Shown here: positions 48,068-60,900 of the stretch, one piece after another | Position numbering within the stretch: position 1 is the stretch's first letter | How the letters are laid out: each line of letters begins with the position of its first letter | Assembly: GCA_935421135.1 (NCBI GenBank) | Contig: OW285195.1 | Coordinates: 14,770,158 to 14,834,157 of the forward strand | DNA from: Bugulina stolonifera | Taxonomy: Eukaryota > Bryozoa > Gymnolaemata > Cheilostomatida > Bugulidae | DNA: 64,000 bases | Direction: 5' to 3' | Notes under the pieces: model-generated | The model's input: only the letters and a program-made list of their open reading frames with translations | Databases searched by the model: none | Told to the model about the DNA's origin: nothing | Program-made: the position numbers and the translations under genes

Positions 48068-51000
48068 ATTTGTTGAGAATGATTGAGGTAAAGTTTAACC
48101 CCAGTGTAGCTCAGCTAAGGGAAGTGCTAAGGAGGGGGAATGTAGGTATGTCTCCAACTTCAGACTGTAAACTCTTAGCTAACAAACTACACAGTATAGA
48201 CATGTGTAAGGAGAGACTGTTTCTATGCCTTGTAAGTACCTATATCAGATAGTCTACATACACAAGCACACGTGTTTATGGCAAATTTAGGCTTAGTGTA
48301 ATAATAGTGCATGGCTTGTTCAATAATTTCTTTTTTTGTAAACGAAGAATCCAAATATCCTACAATAGAAGGAATGGGAAGATTAGGGTCTGTCCAATTC
48401 CTTTATTAGGAGTTGCCCACTCACTACACTATTAGTTTTATATTAGAATTTGTCTTACCTTGTATGTAATACTGTTATCAGGTATTCTACACTAACCAGT
48501 GTCTGTGGGATGATCAGTTCTCCCTGTATAGGGCTCTTACATGTGCATCTACAACTCTGTCCCCTACAAGGTTCATACAGCTGGTGGAGGAACTAGAGCT
48601 ACAAGAATGCTATTTGAAGGTGAGGGTCTACTGTTAGCTTGTGTTTCTAGCTGCTACCATGTACTATATTGCAGGTGACTGTAGGCTATGATTCTGTTGT
48701 AGATTCCTTACCTGCCTCTACCTGTATGTGAACATTTGATCTCTCTACTGTCTACTCACCACCATGATACAGTTCAATGTAGAGATACTCTAGAGAGCAT
48801 TGTACATAATATAATATATAAACATACACACGGCAGACACCTGGGTAGGTACAATGCATGTACACCTATATATACTACAAACTTACACAATTATATACAT
48901 ACGTGTACACATGCCATGTACATGTAGAATTGATTGATTTATGCGTATCATAAACACTTGCTCACTCGTTTGCTTTGATACAGCTTCAACTCTCATATAC
49001 ACTGATTTAACTCCCCCTGGTGACAGTCACCCACTCACTCTGTGTAGCTCACTCAGTACTCTTCTCATCCCCTGGACTCTGTTTATTTATAGAGAGAGTA
49101 GTTCAGGTTCTAGTAAGGAACACAAGCCTATCTCTGGGTACGTTAATAGATTGTCTCGACTGGCTTTCCTGTGAAAGTATAAGAACTGAGGCTAGTGATG
49201 ACATCAGAAAGAGAGTTGTTACTGGTTATATTAAATCAGTGCTACAAGGGAACAGAGTTGACTATGGTATACATAATGGAGGTAGGTGCACTGTTTATAG
49301 AGATAACTGAACCATTGCCTTATGTCAGTTCCTTACAACACACAATTATATCATTTTATATATACATGTACATTGTTTATCCACACATATTATACATGTA
49401 TTTGCATTTACATGTATGTGTATTGTCCATATAGATGTAGGTCACAGAGAGGTCATTGACCCATCAGACAAACTGACTGTATATGAGGAAGTGCTTACAG
49501 TGATATCTACTCACTACTCCACTCATTATGCTCACCTACTAGTTGAGTGTTCTGGAGACATCATTGAAACCCTGACATCTACACATAATATAGAGAGTAA
49601 CACAGAACTCTACTGGTTAGTCAGCTGATATTAATGCTCACACTTGTCTATTAAACTGTTTATCTGTATATCTAACCATTGCTGGGTTGTGTTATACTGT
49701 TACTATGGCGACAGTGTCTGTCTGTTTGCTATAGCTATCAGTTGTTTACACAGTGAATGCTACCACAAGTTGAAAGGAAGACTTGATGTCTATCAACGTA
49801 GCCGAGGATCCTTAGCCGAACATGGAGAAGCACCAGAACTAGAATCTCAGTCTATACAGTTGTTAATAGATACAGTTAGTATGGGTATGTACTATTTACT
49901 TTACTCAACTCTGCTATACTACACTCTACTATACGATGCTACACTATGTACTACCCTGCACTACACTGTACTAGTCAGTTGCTGTAAGCACCTTAATAAC
50001 TCTAGACTGTCTGCATTTAGCTGAGGTCTGTATACTGGAAAGTGAAGAGTTCATGGTGTATGCTGTACGCTCTGCTACTTCCCCACACCGGGCTGATGTT
50101 CTTACTCTAATCTCTCTGTCTATCCTACGGTATCTAACCAACCTCAGGTGAGTATTATACATTGTATATACATGATTTACCGTGGAAACCAGGTGGACAG
50201 GTGCTCCCTCAGCTGGCATAACTGATACATCCATAATATGCATTGTTTCTTGTAACTGGTAGTCAATGTCATTACAGAGTGAAAGAATTGCTACTGAATG
50301 GTAATCTATCACAACTGTTATGGACGGAGAATCAGACTAAATCATTGCTAGTTACTCTTCGATCCCTCCATCAATGGACTGAAGAGCGGTCTACGATCTC
50401 ACAGGATATAACATCACAGGATAGACTGAGAGAAGACCTTACAAAGGTGTGTAACATGATACACCATTATATATTTTACTAATTACTATAATATTCTTGA
50501 GGTACAGGTGTATATATAGCAATATTACCAGACATGAAATTATATTTATAGAAATAGTCACATTGTTCTGTGTACACTTCATCTTTCCACTGACCCCGTC
50601 TCTAAAGATGGTGTCTAACAGTTACCATTATTAGATAGAGTAATGAGAGCATTATTCCATGAAGTAGATATTATTACTCTGACCTCGGAAGTTGTGCACA
50701 CTACAGTGTATAACAAAGATGAACAAGGAGCGATGTCTAAATATTGTATATTAGTATTCCAATTAGAGGAGTAATTTATATCTTTCAAGCTCTCTGTGGT
50801 TATAGCGCGTGCATTTATTTACTATACTGCAGGTAATACTGTGTTACAGGTATTACTATCTTGCAGGTAATACTGGAAGCTCTTCCCAGGCTAAGTTCCA
50901 AGTCTCTTCTCCTGAAGTACGAGTATCTCAATGACCTCTCCTCTTACTTTAACCAATCACAGTGCCGTTCTCTGACCAACCTCACACTCAACAGAGTTAG

Positions 51001-52634
51001 ACCTCAAGCAGATTCTCTACAGGTAATTCTTGTGTTGATGTAACTTGGATTTATCCTCTCTTTGCCCCTTATAATACACTGTATACTCAGTATCACATAC
51101 ATGTATATGTTATATAATACTTTCAGCTGGTGCACACACTCACTGTTCTACTCTGTATAAGTCCTGCAGACGTCATCAAAACATTCTCATATCAGTTACT
51201 CAAGTCAAAGTCAGCCCTGGCAGCTGTCATGGCCAAGGTAAAGTATATTACTCTATAGTATAATATTGTTATTGTGTATGCTTGGTTCACTGCATTTTAT
51301 TATTAGTTTGATGTCTAAATTACACTGGATTGTATATTATTCTTATAGATATACGTGTCGGTGATGCAGACATCAATGCTACCAGCAGACGTGTTCAAAC
51401 ATCTTTTGAACAAGTTAGAGTTCACTGAGCAGCAGATGGAAGATTTAATGTCTAAATGCCTACTCTACTTCCTTCAGGTGTGTGTTCTCCCTAAGTAATA
51501 CTGTGTTACTAACTCAGGTGGGTGTTCTCCCTAGGTAGTAACTGTGTTACTACCTTCAGGTGAGTGTTCTACCTAGGTAATACTGTGTTACCACCTTCAG
51601 GTGAGTGTTCTCCCTGGGTAAGATTTTGTTGCTACCTCCAGGTGAGTTTTCTCCCTGGGTAATACCATGTTACTACCTTTAGGTGAGTGTTCTCCCTAGG
51701 TAATACTATGTTACTATATTCAGGTGAGTGTTCTCCCTGGGTAATACGATGTTACTATATTCAGGTGAGTGTTCTCCCTAGGTAATACTATGTTACTATA
51801 TTCAGGTGAGTGTTCTTCCTAGGTAATACTATGTTACTACCTTCAGGTTAGTGTTCTCCCTTGATGATGCATTGGAGCTGTTGCCCCCTTAACTACACTC
51901 GCTACTCTACTCTTGCATGTACTATTGTGTATTATACAGTATGAGTGTCCAGTGAGTGAAGGGATGAAACTGATGTCCCTCAGTACTCTCTCCCTGGACA
52001 ATGTCCACCTCATGGATCACCTGAAGAACATCGAGTCTGTCATCAGATCAGCTGAGGAGAATATAAACAGGTTAGTCAGGGGTCTCTTCCCCTCTCACTC
52101 TGGCTACAAAATAAGACAAACCCGCTGGTTTATTCTTCACCGATAGTTGATACTGTGTTCACCAATATAGTAGTAACGAACTATATGTCGTATCTGTGTG
52201 CCTAACCTACTACATGTTTGAACATTACTGGTTTAGCCTCAGTTCCTCTGATATTACAGATTAAATGTCGAGACGATGGAAGCCCTTACCTTCTTCACCC
52301 TCAGTGTAGTAGACTCGGAGCTAATGAACATCAGTCCTCCACCACAGAGCAAAGACTCCACAACTGGTCTGGTTAGAGTGTCTTTGAGACTTCTCTCTAC
52401 TTCAACTATAAGTCAGACGTTCCACAGTGAGTTACTTATACTAAAGTGCAATACAGACCACTGATATGATTAGTATTAGATTGTATATCATTGTATGTAA
52501 TGTACATAGTTATAGTTTATATGTTTATGTGTATCCATGTTGTAGATATGAGAAAGAAAAACATAGTCCAAGAATTCATCAACAGTTTACATACAGACAC
52601 AGTATCCTACCTGCGAGATGAAGATGTACTGTAA
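48068..52634 (+). CDS. Gene H: helical-repeat (HEAT/ARM-like) protein, 5' end not found
   Basis: Fourteen exons in phase: 48068-48231, 48482-48619, 48703-48844, 49093-49281, 49435-49615, 49742-49884, 50021-50147, 50278-50446, 50867-51022, 51127-51237, 51349-51477, 51940-52070, 52260-52426 and 52546-52634; about 678 residues plus an unseen N terminus. The sequence is a run of amphipathic helices: IEVKFNPSVAQLREVLRR, YEEVLTVISTHYSTHYAHLL, DVLTLISLSILRYLTNLR, DSLQLVHTLTVLLCISPADV, KHLLNKLEFTEQQMEDLMSK, MDHLKNIESVIRSAEENI. It ends VSYLRDEDVL. No catalytic motif, signal peptide or membrane segment is seen. Alpha-solenoid scaffold is the safest reading; I do not recognise the family. Introns are short (62-476 bp). 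Exon 11 is followed by the splice-donor minisatellite. Confidence 0.75.
51465..51860 (+). repeat. 41-bp minisatellite made of exon end plus splice donor, gene H intron 11
   Basis: About nine degenerate copies of a unit of about 41 bp, 'TACCTTCAGGTGAGTGTTCT' plus 'CCCTAGGTAATACTGTGTTAC'. The first copy includes the last bases of exon 11 (TACTTCCTTCAG) and its donor (GTGTGT at 51478). Most later copies carry CAG/GTGAGT, closer to consensus than the real donor. Confidence 0.92.
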
Positions 52635-53252
52635 CTGTATCTCTAGTCTTGTATAACAGAGAGTAAGTAGTATACGATATGTCTACTACGTACACTGTAT
52701 GTGTATACATGTATCATGTGTATGGTGTACTATTATAGCCTACATATTATGCTCTTGTGCTGTACCTGCACTGTTAGTAGTTGTCTACACAGTAATCTAC
52801 ATACTCCATATTTTTGTACACTTCATCTTACCATACTCCTGTCAGTAAGGAATCTTCTGTACCAGTTTTTGTACATGGATGTTATTCTTATCATTAGATA
52901 GTTTAGCTAAAGAACCTTTTAATCACAAGCCCACATGTATAGTGCAATATCATCATATGTGTTCGTGTTCAATGTACATAATTATGTTGCTAGTAATTGT
53001 ATATCATGTACATATAAGTACACACAATAATATCAAGTATCACCAGCATATGTGTAGTTGGAGTTGTCATACCTTCAAATCATAACTGACAGCCAATAAC
53101 AATCAGAGACATCTACATGTACATTTGTGTTCCTTTTATAAAATGCTTTTAAATTTTTATAACACAGAATGTTACTCTGTTGTATAATGTTATTACATTT
53201 ATTACTACAGATTACAAGTTTATAATTCAAAAATGTGTCCACTGACTGATTG

Positions 53253-53640
53253 ATTGGTTGGTAGAATGCCCAGACTCCAACTCTAATGTCATTCTGGATT
53301 CTGGAATATAATAAATAGAAAATACTTCATTAATTTATACATGTACATAATTATGTCAGAGTGGCCCAGTTGGTAGAATGCTCAGCTCTCAATCCAGAGA
53401 CTGTGAGTTCAACTCCTGACTGATGAAGGGGCTCAGCAAGATTACTTACTGCATTGCTAAGTCTGTTTCCCTATTTTATAATTTAACTAATGCGCTAACA
53501 AGTAGCATTTTAAAATGACACATAGTAGCTACAAGAGTGTCAGAGTGGCGCAGTTGGTAGAACACTCTGCTTTCAATATAGAGGCTGTGTGTTCGATCCC
53601 CAACTGAAACTGTGACAGGTCAGACAAAAGTGCCCCAGCA
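53253..53640 (+). repeat. Tandem tRNA-derived SINE-like units
   Basis: Three related segments start near 53265, 53356 and 53541. The best has GAGTGGCGCAGTTGGTAGAA (A box) and GTGTTCGATCCCC (B box) about 45 bp later; the middle one has TGGCCCAGTTGGTAGAATG and GAGTTCAACTCC. Each is followed by a common tail, 'TTACTTACTGCATTGCTAA..TTCCCTTTTA'. A 3' acceptor stem is not well formed, so these are SINE-like repeats and not tRNA genes. Confidence 0.7.
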
Positions 53641-53798
53641 AACTTACTTACTTACTGCATTGCTAATTTCGTTCCCTTTTAGTACTTCAGCTAACAAATA
53701 GAACTTCAAAATATACATTGTGGCCTCAAACTATGCCAGAACTGACCCAATGACTTGCCTTGTCGTATGGGGTTGTTTTTTTCAAAATTCAAACGAAT

Positions 53799-54021
53799 CT
53801 GTGTCAAACTCTGTCAAACCCGGTCATGTGTGCGCGGGCTTGACTCAAGTCATACCCACGCACATGTGACCGGGTTTGACACAGTTTGACAGAAATTTGT
53901 GTTTTTGAGGGGAGAATCTTTGGCTAGCCATTGTGCTCGGGTTTGACTCAAGTCACATCCGCGCACATGTGACCGGGTTTGACACAGTTTGACACATATT
54001 TGTGTTTCTGAGGGCAGAATC
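53799..54021. repeat. Inverted repeat followed by direct duplication of one arm
   Basis: CTGTGTCAAA..GTCAAACCCGGTCATGTG is mirrored in reverse complement by CACATGTGACCGGGTTTGAC plus ACAG, forming a 94-bp palindrome centred on TTGACTCAAGTCA. The right half, with about 40 more bases, is repeated directly about 100 bp later (53940-54021). Confidence 0.88.
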
Positions 54022-55152
54022 GCTGACTATTAACAGTTCTGGTTCACTATCAGTTCGCATTGCTAATTCACTTTTTTTAATTATAAATGACGAAAGTGTG
54101 TGACCTGTCATTACATTGATGGCAGTGGCAGCAGTGGAACACTGATTGACCTACAGGCCATTGTAGGTAGATAACTCCCTATATTCAGGGGACACACCCA
54201 GCAGGGTATGACTACTCCTAAACAACTTTTTCCAAATCATGAGGTGAATGACATTAGAAGGCTTTTCATATGAATTAGAATATATTAGAATGTTTCCATG
54301 ATTTCACTTTTTATTGGAGGGGAAACAATATCAACAATTATAAAATGATGTAGCAATAATGCTGGAGTTGCTGCAAAAATGCAATGTTACATACATGTAG
54401 TTGCCGTAAAAATACAATATTATCTAGTTGCTGTAAAAATACAATGTTATATACATATAGTTGCCGTAAAATACAATATTAAATAATTGCTGCATGACAA
54501 TACATTGTGGTTCTGTACTACATGGGGGTATAGAATCAAGTCTATGAGCGGCCATACATCCTTCTGTTTGCTGAACAATCAGGTCCTGTTAGCTGTTTGA
54601 TGCTGAAAATCTGTGTTGTCTTGTCTCCATTACATGGTGTTGCTGGACTCTATTTCATTGGCTGCTTGCATTGTACAACCTGCTGACTTGCTGCCTTCGT
54701 TGGTACCAGTGACAGTTTTGGTAGCATCTTCTCTCCGTCACACTCTGCTGATTTGTGGAGGAATATGTAAGACAGTATCTGTATCATATTATTGCGTTAT
54801 ATTATAAGTAACAGCAGTTTATTAAAAGGGTATATAGTGCTGATGGGTATTGGTAGTAGAAACTGTATGATGCTTAGATTCTCAACCATGTGGAAGTGAA
54901 TATCTAGAGTCCATTATGACACCTGCTACATCATGTGACCACGGTATCCATGGCAACTATGTTATCTCAGTCTCCATGGTAACCACAGTCATTATATTAT
55001 TTTCATAGACTTACTGACGCAGATATTAGAGCGTGGTCTACTCAATCATTTAACGGTTGTCCACTTCTAACATACATTTACAATGTACATGTACTTGCTC
55101 AAGTTTATTTTAGAAGTTTTAAAAACGAAATTAATGAAGTTAATCTCTCCAC

Positions 55153-56033
55153 TTATTTACTAGTCACAGAGCGGGTGGGTGTTAGACGTACCCCAAGTGT
55201 AACTGTGATCTTCTTCTGTAGCTTATCATGTTCCTTAGGCAAAGAGTAGATATTGTTGTCCCAAGCATCAACCTCTTCTATAGCAGGTAACTTGAATATC
55301 GCCACCTAAATTATACCAACTACATGTAGAATAAAGTAGAAACAAAAGTAGATGAGTTGTTTTCTCTTTTTCAAAGAGAAGACAACTTTATAATATTATA
55401 ATCAAACAGCCAAACTACATTGTACATGTACACGTAGCTGATGGTACTAATATGCTAAAGTTAAAGAAGTTGTCCTCTCTCACTCAAAGAGAAGACAACT
55501 TTATAATAATGTAGTTGTGGGACTGAAAATCTGTATTCACAAAAAGACTCTACAGCGTAGTCTCATTTACTAAGTATATAAGGTAGTGTTACCTCATCAA
55601 GGTAATCCAACACAAACTGTTTATATATCTGTGGTAACCAAATGACCAAGACAGACAACCAAGTAAAATACACTGCACAGCACTACATGAGGTTATTATT
55701 CTCATACCCAAGGTTGATGTAGCACACTCTCCTGTAAGAAAGGTCAATATGTTAGAAGTACACAGCTGTCTCAGTCTCCAGGGAATGAACTACTGCTAGT
55801 AAGGTATTTAGTTCACTTGATTCAACCCAGTTGTTGGAACCTACATGGAAAATGTGTAAGAAATGACCATAAAATAACATTCACAAGTTTAACACGTTTG
55901 TAATCTGACAAATACAATGTAACAGAAAATTACCTACTATATTCTAGAACTGTTTTAAATGTAATACTTACAACTTGTTTGCTTCTTGCAATCAAATATG
56001 TTACACATTCATGCCAGCCAAACTGTTCCACAG
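55153..56033 (-). CDS. Gene I: small gene of micro-exons, 5' end not found
   Basis: Minus-strand exons: upper limit about 56033-55972, then 55840-55817 (24 bp), 55731-55708 (24 bp), 55628-55593 (36 bp) and 55305-55153. Junctions are phase 0 and read AVEQFGWHECVTYLIARSKQ, VVPTTGLNQ, ESVLHQPW, IYKQFVLDYLDE, then VAIFKLPAIEEVDAWDNNIY and a tail with LQKKITVTLGVRLTPTRS. The last exon has strong protein-like composition. The small exons rest on GT..AG borders and frame agreement only. I do not recognise the protein, and upstream exons must exist because no start is found. The 55817-55840 exon has an alternative frame (NNWVESSELNTLLAVVHSLE) that does not fit the phases on both sides. Confidence 0.5.
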
Positions 56034-56944
56034 CTGAAACACGTAGAATCGCAGCAGAGTGCACATGTCATGCTTGCAGATATAAAAGCTGAAAAAGCTA
56101 CAGACAGCTACTGTAGCTACATAATTATACAGGCTTTATGTTGAGTGTAGACAGTGTATAGTAAAGCTAGTATAGAAAATGAGCTCCATGGTGCAGACAA
56201 CTGCTGCTAGTTGGGTATATTACTATAACATACCCTAAAAGCAGAAATATTTCGCTGAAGAAAGTTTCGCGAGTTTGCTAATCCTGGAGCAATTTGCGAT
56301 AGAAATATTTAGCGAGTTTGTTTAAGTTGTTTAAGTCCCAAAATTGATGTTTAAGCACATTTCAGCATTAAAACCAAGCTTAGCTAAGCTCTATGTTTAC
56401 TCAGATTTAAACCCCCACTTACATACAGTACAAAACTACAACTGACTCCTATATAGTGCAGTAAGCACACCTGTGAGGTAAAGTAATTACTATAGCTTGT
56501 TAAAAAATCCTCTGATTAAGCTCCTATTCTAGGCTACTTACCAATTATGTTACAGCAAATACTTGCTGCTTTGTAAAATATTCAACTATGTATCATACAG
56601 CTATATAGCTGCATGTATGGTCTGTTTAAACCAGAAATTATTTAAATCAGTTTGAAAGCAGATATTAATAGCGATGGAAATTATTTGCAAGTTTGTCACT
56701 CGCGAAATTCACAAAAGTTAAAACTTGCAAAATGTATCTGCTTTTAGGGTATTTTATAGGTTGCATAAATTAGGTAACCCTGATGGAAGTAGACGTGATA
56801 TCATGTTTTTTCTGATATACAGTTATCAAGTTTACAGGAATGCCTTGCATAAAGTGAGGCTTGAATTTCCTGTATAGGATTTAGATAGTAGATATGAAAC
56901 CTCAGCCGGTTACCTATTTAAATGGTTAGAGGTGTAGACTGCAT

Positions 56945-57031
56945 GCCACTCAAATGCTTTTGATTATAAGTAGAAGTTGAGAAATTGAGAGAGGACAACT
57001 TCTAATTATAATCAATAGCTTATGAGTGCCC
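56945..57031. mobile_element. Short MITE-like unit, relative of 9665-9819
   Basis: GCCACTCAAATGCTTTTGAT and following bases pair with the right end, read in reverse complement as GGGCACTCATAAGCTATTGA. It carries the variant GAGGACAAC of the dispersed motif. The ends match those of the element in gene C. Confidence 0.65.
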
Positions 57032-57739
57032 ATAGCAGACTGAGACCAAGTAAGAGAGCTAGTATACACCAAGTATAATATAATAGCTCTGCTTTTCCTC
57101 CAGTTCTGGCCATTGAATACTGAGTTCAAATTAAATATTCTGATTGAAGACAAATCAAAATTATGCAAGCTTTGGTTGGAGTTACTACCCCTGTAAACGG
57201 AATTGCAACTCCAAAAAGAATGGTCCAATATATGCTGGAAAATACGTAACCGCAAACATGTAGATCTCAGATTGGCCCAGAAAGTCAAGCAATTAAAAAT
57301 ATTAATAGCCAGCTGTACCAACTAACTTAGGAAGTTAATTAGAAGCAAGTAAAACTTAATAGGATAGTTTATGTTGGTCAGTTCAAATAAATTATGTTGA
57401 CATATCTATCCATAAAACATGTGAATTTGATATATTTTCCATCATAGAGCTAGTAGTAGAAGGGATAATAATTAGGGGGGGGGGGGGGAGGGTCTTGTTT
57501 ACTTCACTGGGCATTAGAGCCAGGCCCAACTGATCAGCTAAGTACAGTAATACTTAGGCTATATGGCAATGAAGATGACCTATGAGAACCGCCATTTGCC
57601 CTAGCTACTAGTGCTACAAACTCTGAATAAAATAGACATGTTACAGTAAAAGGGAATAATATAACATTTTCTTACAACTAAATTAAAAAGTAATAAACTT
57701 GCATCTCCGCAGAAGATCTATTCTAAGAAAATGAATATT

Positions 57740-57790
57740 AACAGTTACAGACATGGGGTAATATAATATTACCCCATGTCTGTAACTGTT
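57740..57790. repeat. Perfect 51-bp palindrome
   Basis: 25-bp arms (AACAGTTACAGACATGGGGT plus AATAT) around one central base, with no mismatch. It lies about 210 bp upstream of the gene J start. Confidence 0.95.
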
Positions 57791-57999
57791 ATTACTAATA
57801 TTTGCTCCCAATGTACCCTCTCTGCCCCCCTCCCATATGCACAGCTGGCTCCGCCCCTATTCTAACGTCCCCCATTCTCCCTGATTACCTGTGGATTAAG
57901 TAGAAGATTAGATTAAGTAGTACATTAACTCAAAGACTCCATCTGCCTGTCACCATGAATGAGTAACCTAGGTTAGCTGATAGTTGCTGATAAGTAACC

Positions 58000-60900
58000 A
58001 TGGTGGAGAAAGGAGGTCAGCTGCTGCTGAGAGTGATATTGGTTTTAGTGTCTGGGAATTTTAAATCCTTTTTGACTGCAGCCCAGAAGCCAAATATTAT
58101 ATTCTTGGTTGTCGATGATTTGGGTAAGTGGTGTGTTGGAAGTGTTGACATCAAGTTATTTTTAAAATAATCAGCTGGTGCTGTTCAAGATGGCAGTGAC
58201 AAGTCGAGAGATGTGCTGTACACTTGGCAAACCCAAAGTATTGCTCATCTACAGTAATGTTTATAAAGAAGTGGGAAAAAACTAAATTTGATTTTGAAGC
58301 AGATTCAAGGCATAACATTTTTTGTGACACAAAACTTATGTGCACCAGAGATAACATGTTAAAAAAATTTAATTTAATTACATGTAATTCAAGTAATAAT
58401 TGATTGAGGTATTGATATAATTTGAATATCTGATGCACCACTCATAATAAATAGGTCATGTAGTCAGCAGTGTTTTTTGAGGGGAGATTAATTGCGACAA
58501 AAAGTTGTCTTTGGTTCAAGATTAGTTAGCAAGAGCTGTATCTCTATATCTGAGAAAGTGTGAAGCACAAATACTAAGCTAGTAGACTCTTATTTTACAA
58601 TTTAAACAAACTTGAATTTTTCTTGTTTATACAAAGTGTTGTTCCGAGAACTTGTATATTCATCCATCTTAAGTGTGTCTAGTTATGTCCAAGTGCTTCT
58701 AGTAGTAAAAAATGCATGTATTACGTAAGTTCAAAGATGTCCTTTGTTCCTCTATCCTAAATTGCAACTCTATTTTCCACAAATTTGTCAACAACCATTT
58801 GCATAAACACAGATAGAGGTTTGGTAACACACACGGACACCAACCGATATAAAACTAATTGTGAAGAATCCTATCAAGTTAATCAAACTATTCCAAGTGC
58901 AACATGCTCTGTGTGCAGGGTTCTCTGATGTCGGCTACCGGAATAAGGACATTAAGTCACCAAACATAGATTCGCTAGCGAGCACAGGAGTCGTATTGAA
59001 TACGTCGTATGTTCAGCCAACATGTTCACCGTAAGTACATGTAACTATATGACTACTTATGTTTTGTTGCTCTATTATACACCACTACTTCCATTATATT
59101 TAGTCAGATATAGAAATATTATATCAATATTTAATTTTTCAACAACCACAACTTTTTTGACAAAACAAATTTGTCAACCGTCAGTTACGCCAGTCTCTTA
59201 ATCAAAATTTTCAACTTCTCGCTCGGCTAACCAAGCAACTGTAAATTTCAAATTACCACCCAGAGTGTCTTCTCATTTGTTCCCCATTTATAACAAAAGG
59301 AAAGGGGAGAGTGGACAACTCCGTATTATAATGGATCACTATGTCAGCCTATGACCCTCAGCAAATGCCACTATCTGCCCAACTGCCAGCTTACCAAATT
59401 GACAAATAGTGGTGATACCCAAAATTTCTTCTTATATTTATTATGCTACTAGGTCAAGGACAGCTATGCTCACTGGGAAGTACCCATTTAAACTTGGAAT
59501 GCAGGACCAAATATCACAGGACCATGCACAATGCCTACCTTTATCAGAGACCTTACTCCCTCAAAGGCTAAAAGCATCAAACTATGCAACACATGCTATT
59601 GGCAAGTACGTAGCCCTAGTTCCACAAAGAATGCTTTTAGTCCACAATAAACTCTAACAACTCCAATGAAACAGTCCACTCTATTCCTCTAGCTTCTACC
59701 AGCTCAGTCTAGTAGGATTTATCTTCTCTCTCTGGTAGCGAAAGTAGATTGTCTTGGTAAAATATACTAAATACAACATGCTAATGAAAATGACTTCCCT
59801 CATCCTAATTTGTCTACCCTATCCCTTTAGACTCAGTTCCCCATCTATGAAAACAACCGTTCCATAAATCATTGCATCGTCATTTACTCGTACTTGTAGA
59901 TGGCACCTGGGATTCTGCAACTGGGCATGCGTACCAACTAGAAGAGGATTTGATACATTTTATGGGATATACGGAGGCGGAGGTGACAAGTTCACTCATC
60001 GTACTAGGGGAGACGACAAGTCTATGGTTGGCTTCGATTTCAGGGAAAACGAGACACCGGTGACTGCTGGAGTCAGAGGTGTTTACTCGACTGTAAGAAT
60101 TAAAATATTCTCCCCATTATTAAGTGATAGTATATGCATGTAGCGTTTACCATGAGAATAGTGAAGTCCTGTACGAATTTTGTTTAACCAAAAAATTCTA
60201 AAAACAATGATTGGCAGTGTTCCAACTGAATCGACGCTTGACTGATGGCCGCCCACAGTTTATGCATTAATATTTGAAAGAATTAGTGCCATGTTCATCC
60301 TATACCCTCTTAAGCTGAAACTACCAACACCGTAAAATAATAAATAAAAATAACTAAATACTCATAATGTACAGATGTGAATGGAAGTTCTTGTTAGTAC
60401 TTGCCACACAAACGACTCTAACCAGATGTACATGTATATAATTAACAGGTATTGTACGGAGACAGAGCTGTTAATCTTATCAATGCCCATGATACTTCCC
60501 AGCCAATGTTTATGTGGCTTGCATTTCAGAACGTCCACACGCCCATTACGGTAATCCATTTACACTAATAGCTAAACCACAATGTACTGCATGATTGTAT
60601 TAATTGTAAATGAGATTCATGTAGAGCTGTGGTAGTGTAGTCACACAGCACTAGTTTCTTGTTACGTTAAGGAAGTATACAATATGTATATGGATAAGCT
60701 GTAGGCAGTATTTCCGTTATTATAGTGATTCATGATTCCTGAAATTGATGTACATATGAATTAACTTCCTTACTAACATGTGACAGGTACCGAGTGCCTA
60801 CTCCGATATGTACTCTGGGCTCCCTGCAGAACAAGCTGCATATTACGGGATGATCACCATAACAGACGAGTATATCGGAAAGATTGTGGCAGCTCTAAAG

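Larger units (their letters stand above)
52635..55152. other. Intergenic region between convergent genes H and I
   Basis: No convincing exon is seen. It holds tandem tRNA-like repeats (53253-53640) and an inverted/direct repeat (53799-54021). Confidence 0.5.
56034..57999. other. Intergenic region between genes I and J
   Basis: Upstream of both I (-) and J (+). It holds a MITE-like unit (56945-57031), a poly-G run near 57475-57487 and a 51-bp palindrome. The open stretch at 56950-57321 (-) overlaps the MITE and is not supported. Confidence 0.5.

Noticed and set aside
51465..51860. CRISPR-like array
   Set aside because: Units are contiguous without unique spacers, and the DNA is eukaryotic intron.
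53541..53615. True tRNA gene
   Set aside because: A and B boxes are present, but a paired acceptor stem is not clear and the unit is tandemly repeated with a shared tail, as in SINEs.
56950..57321. 123-residue minus-strand frame
   Set aside because: Overlaps the MITE-like unit, has no splice partners and no recognisable motif.
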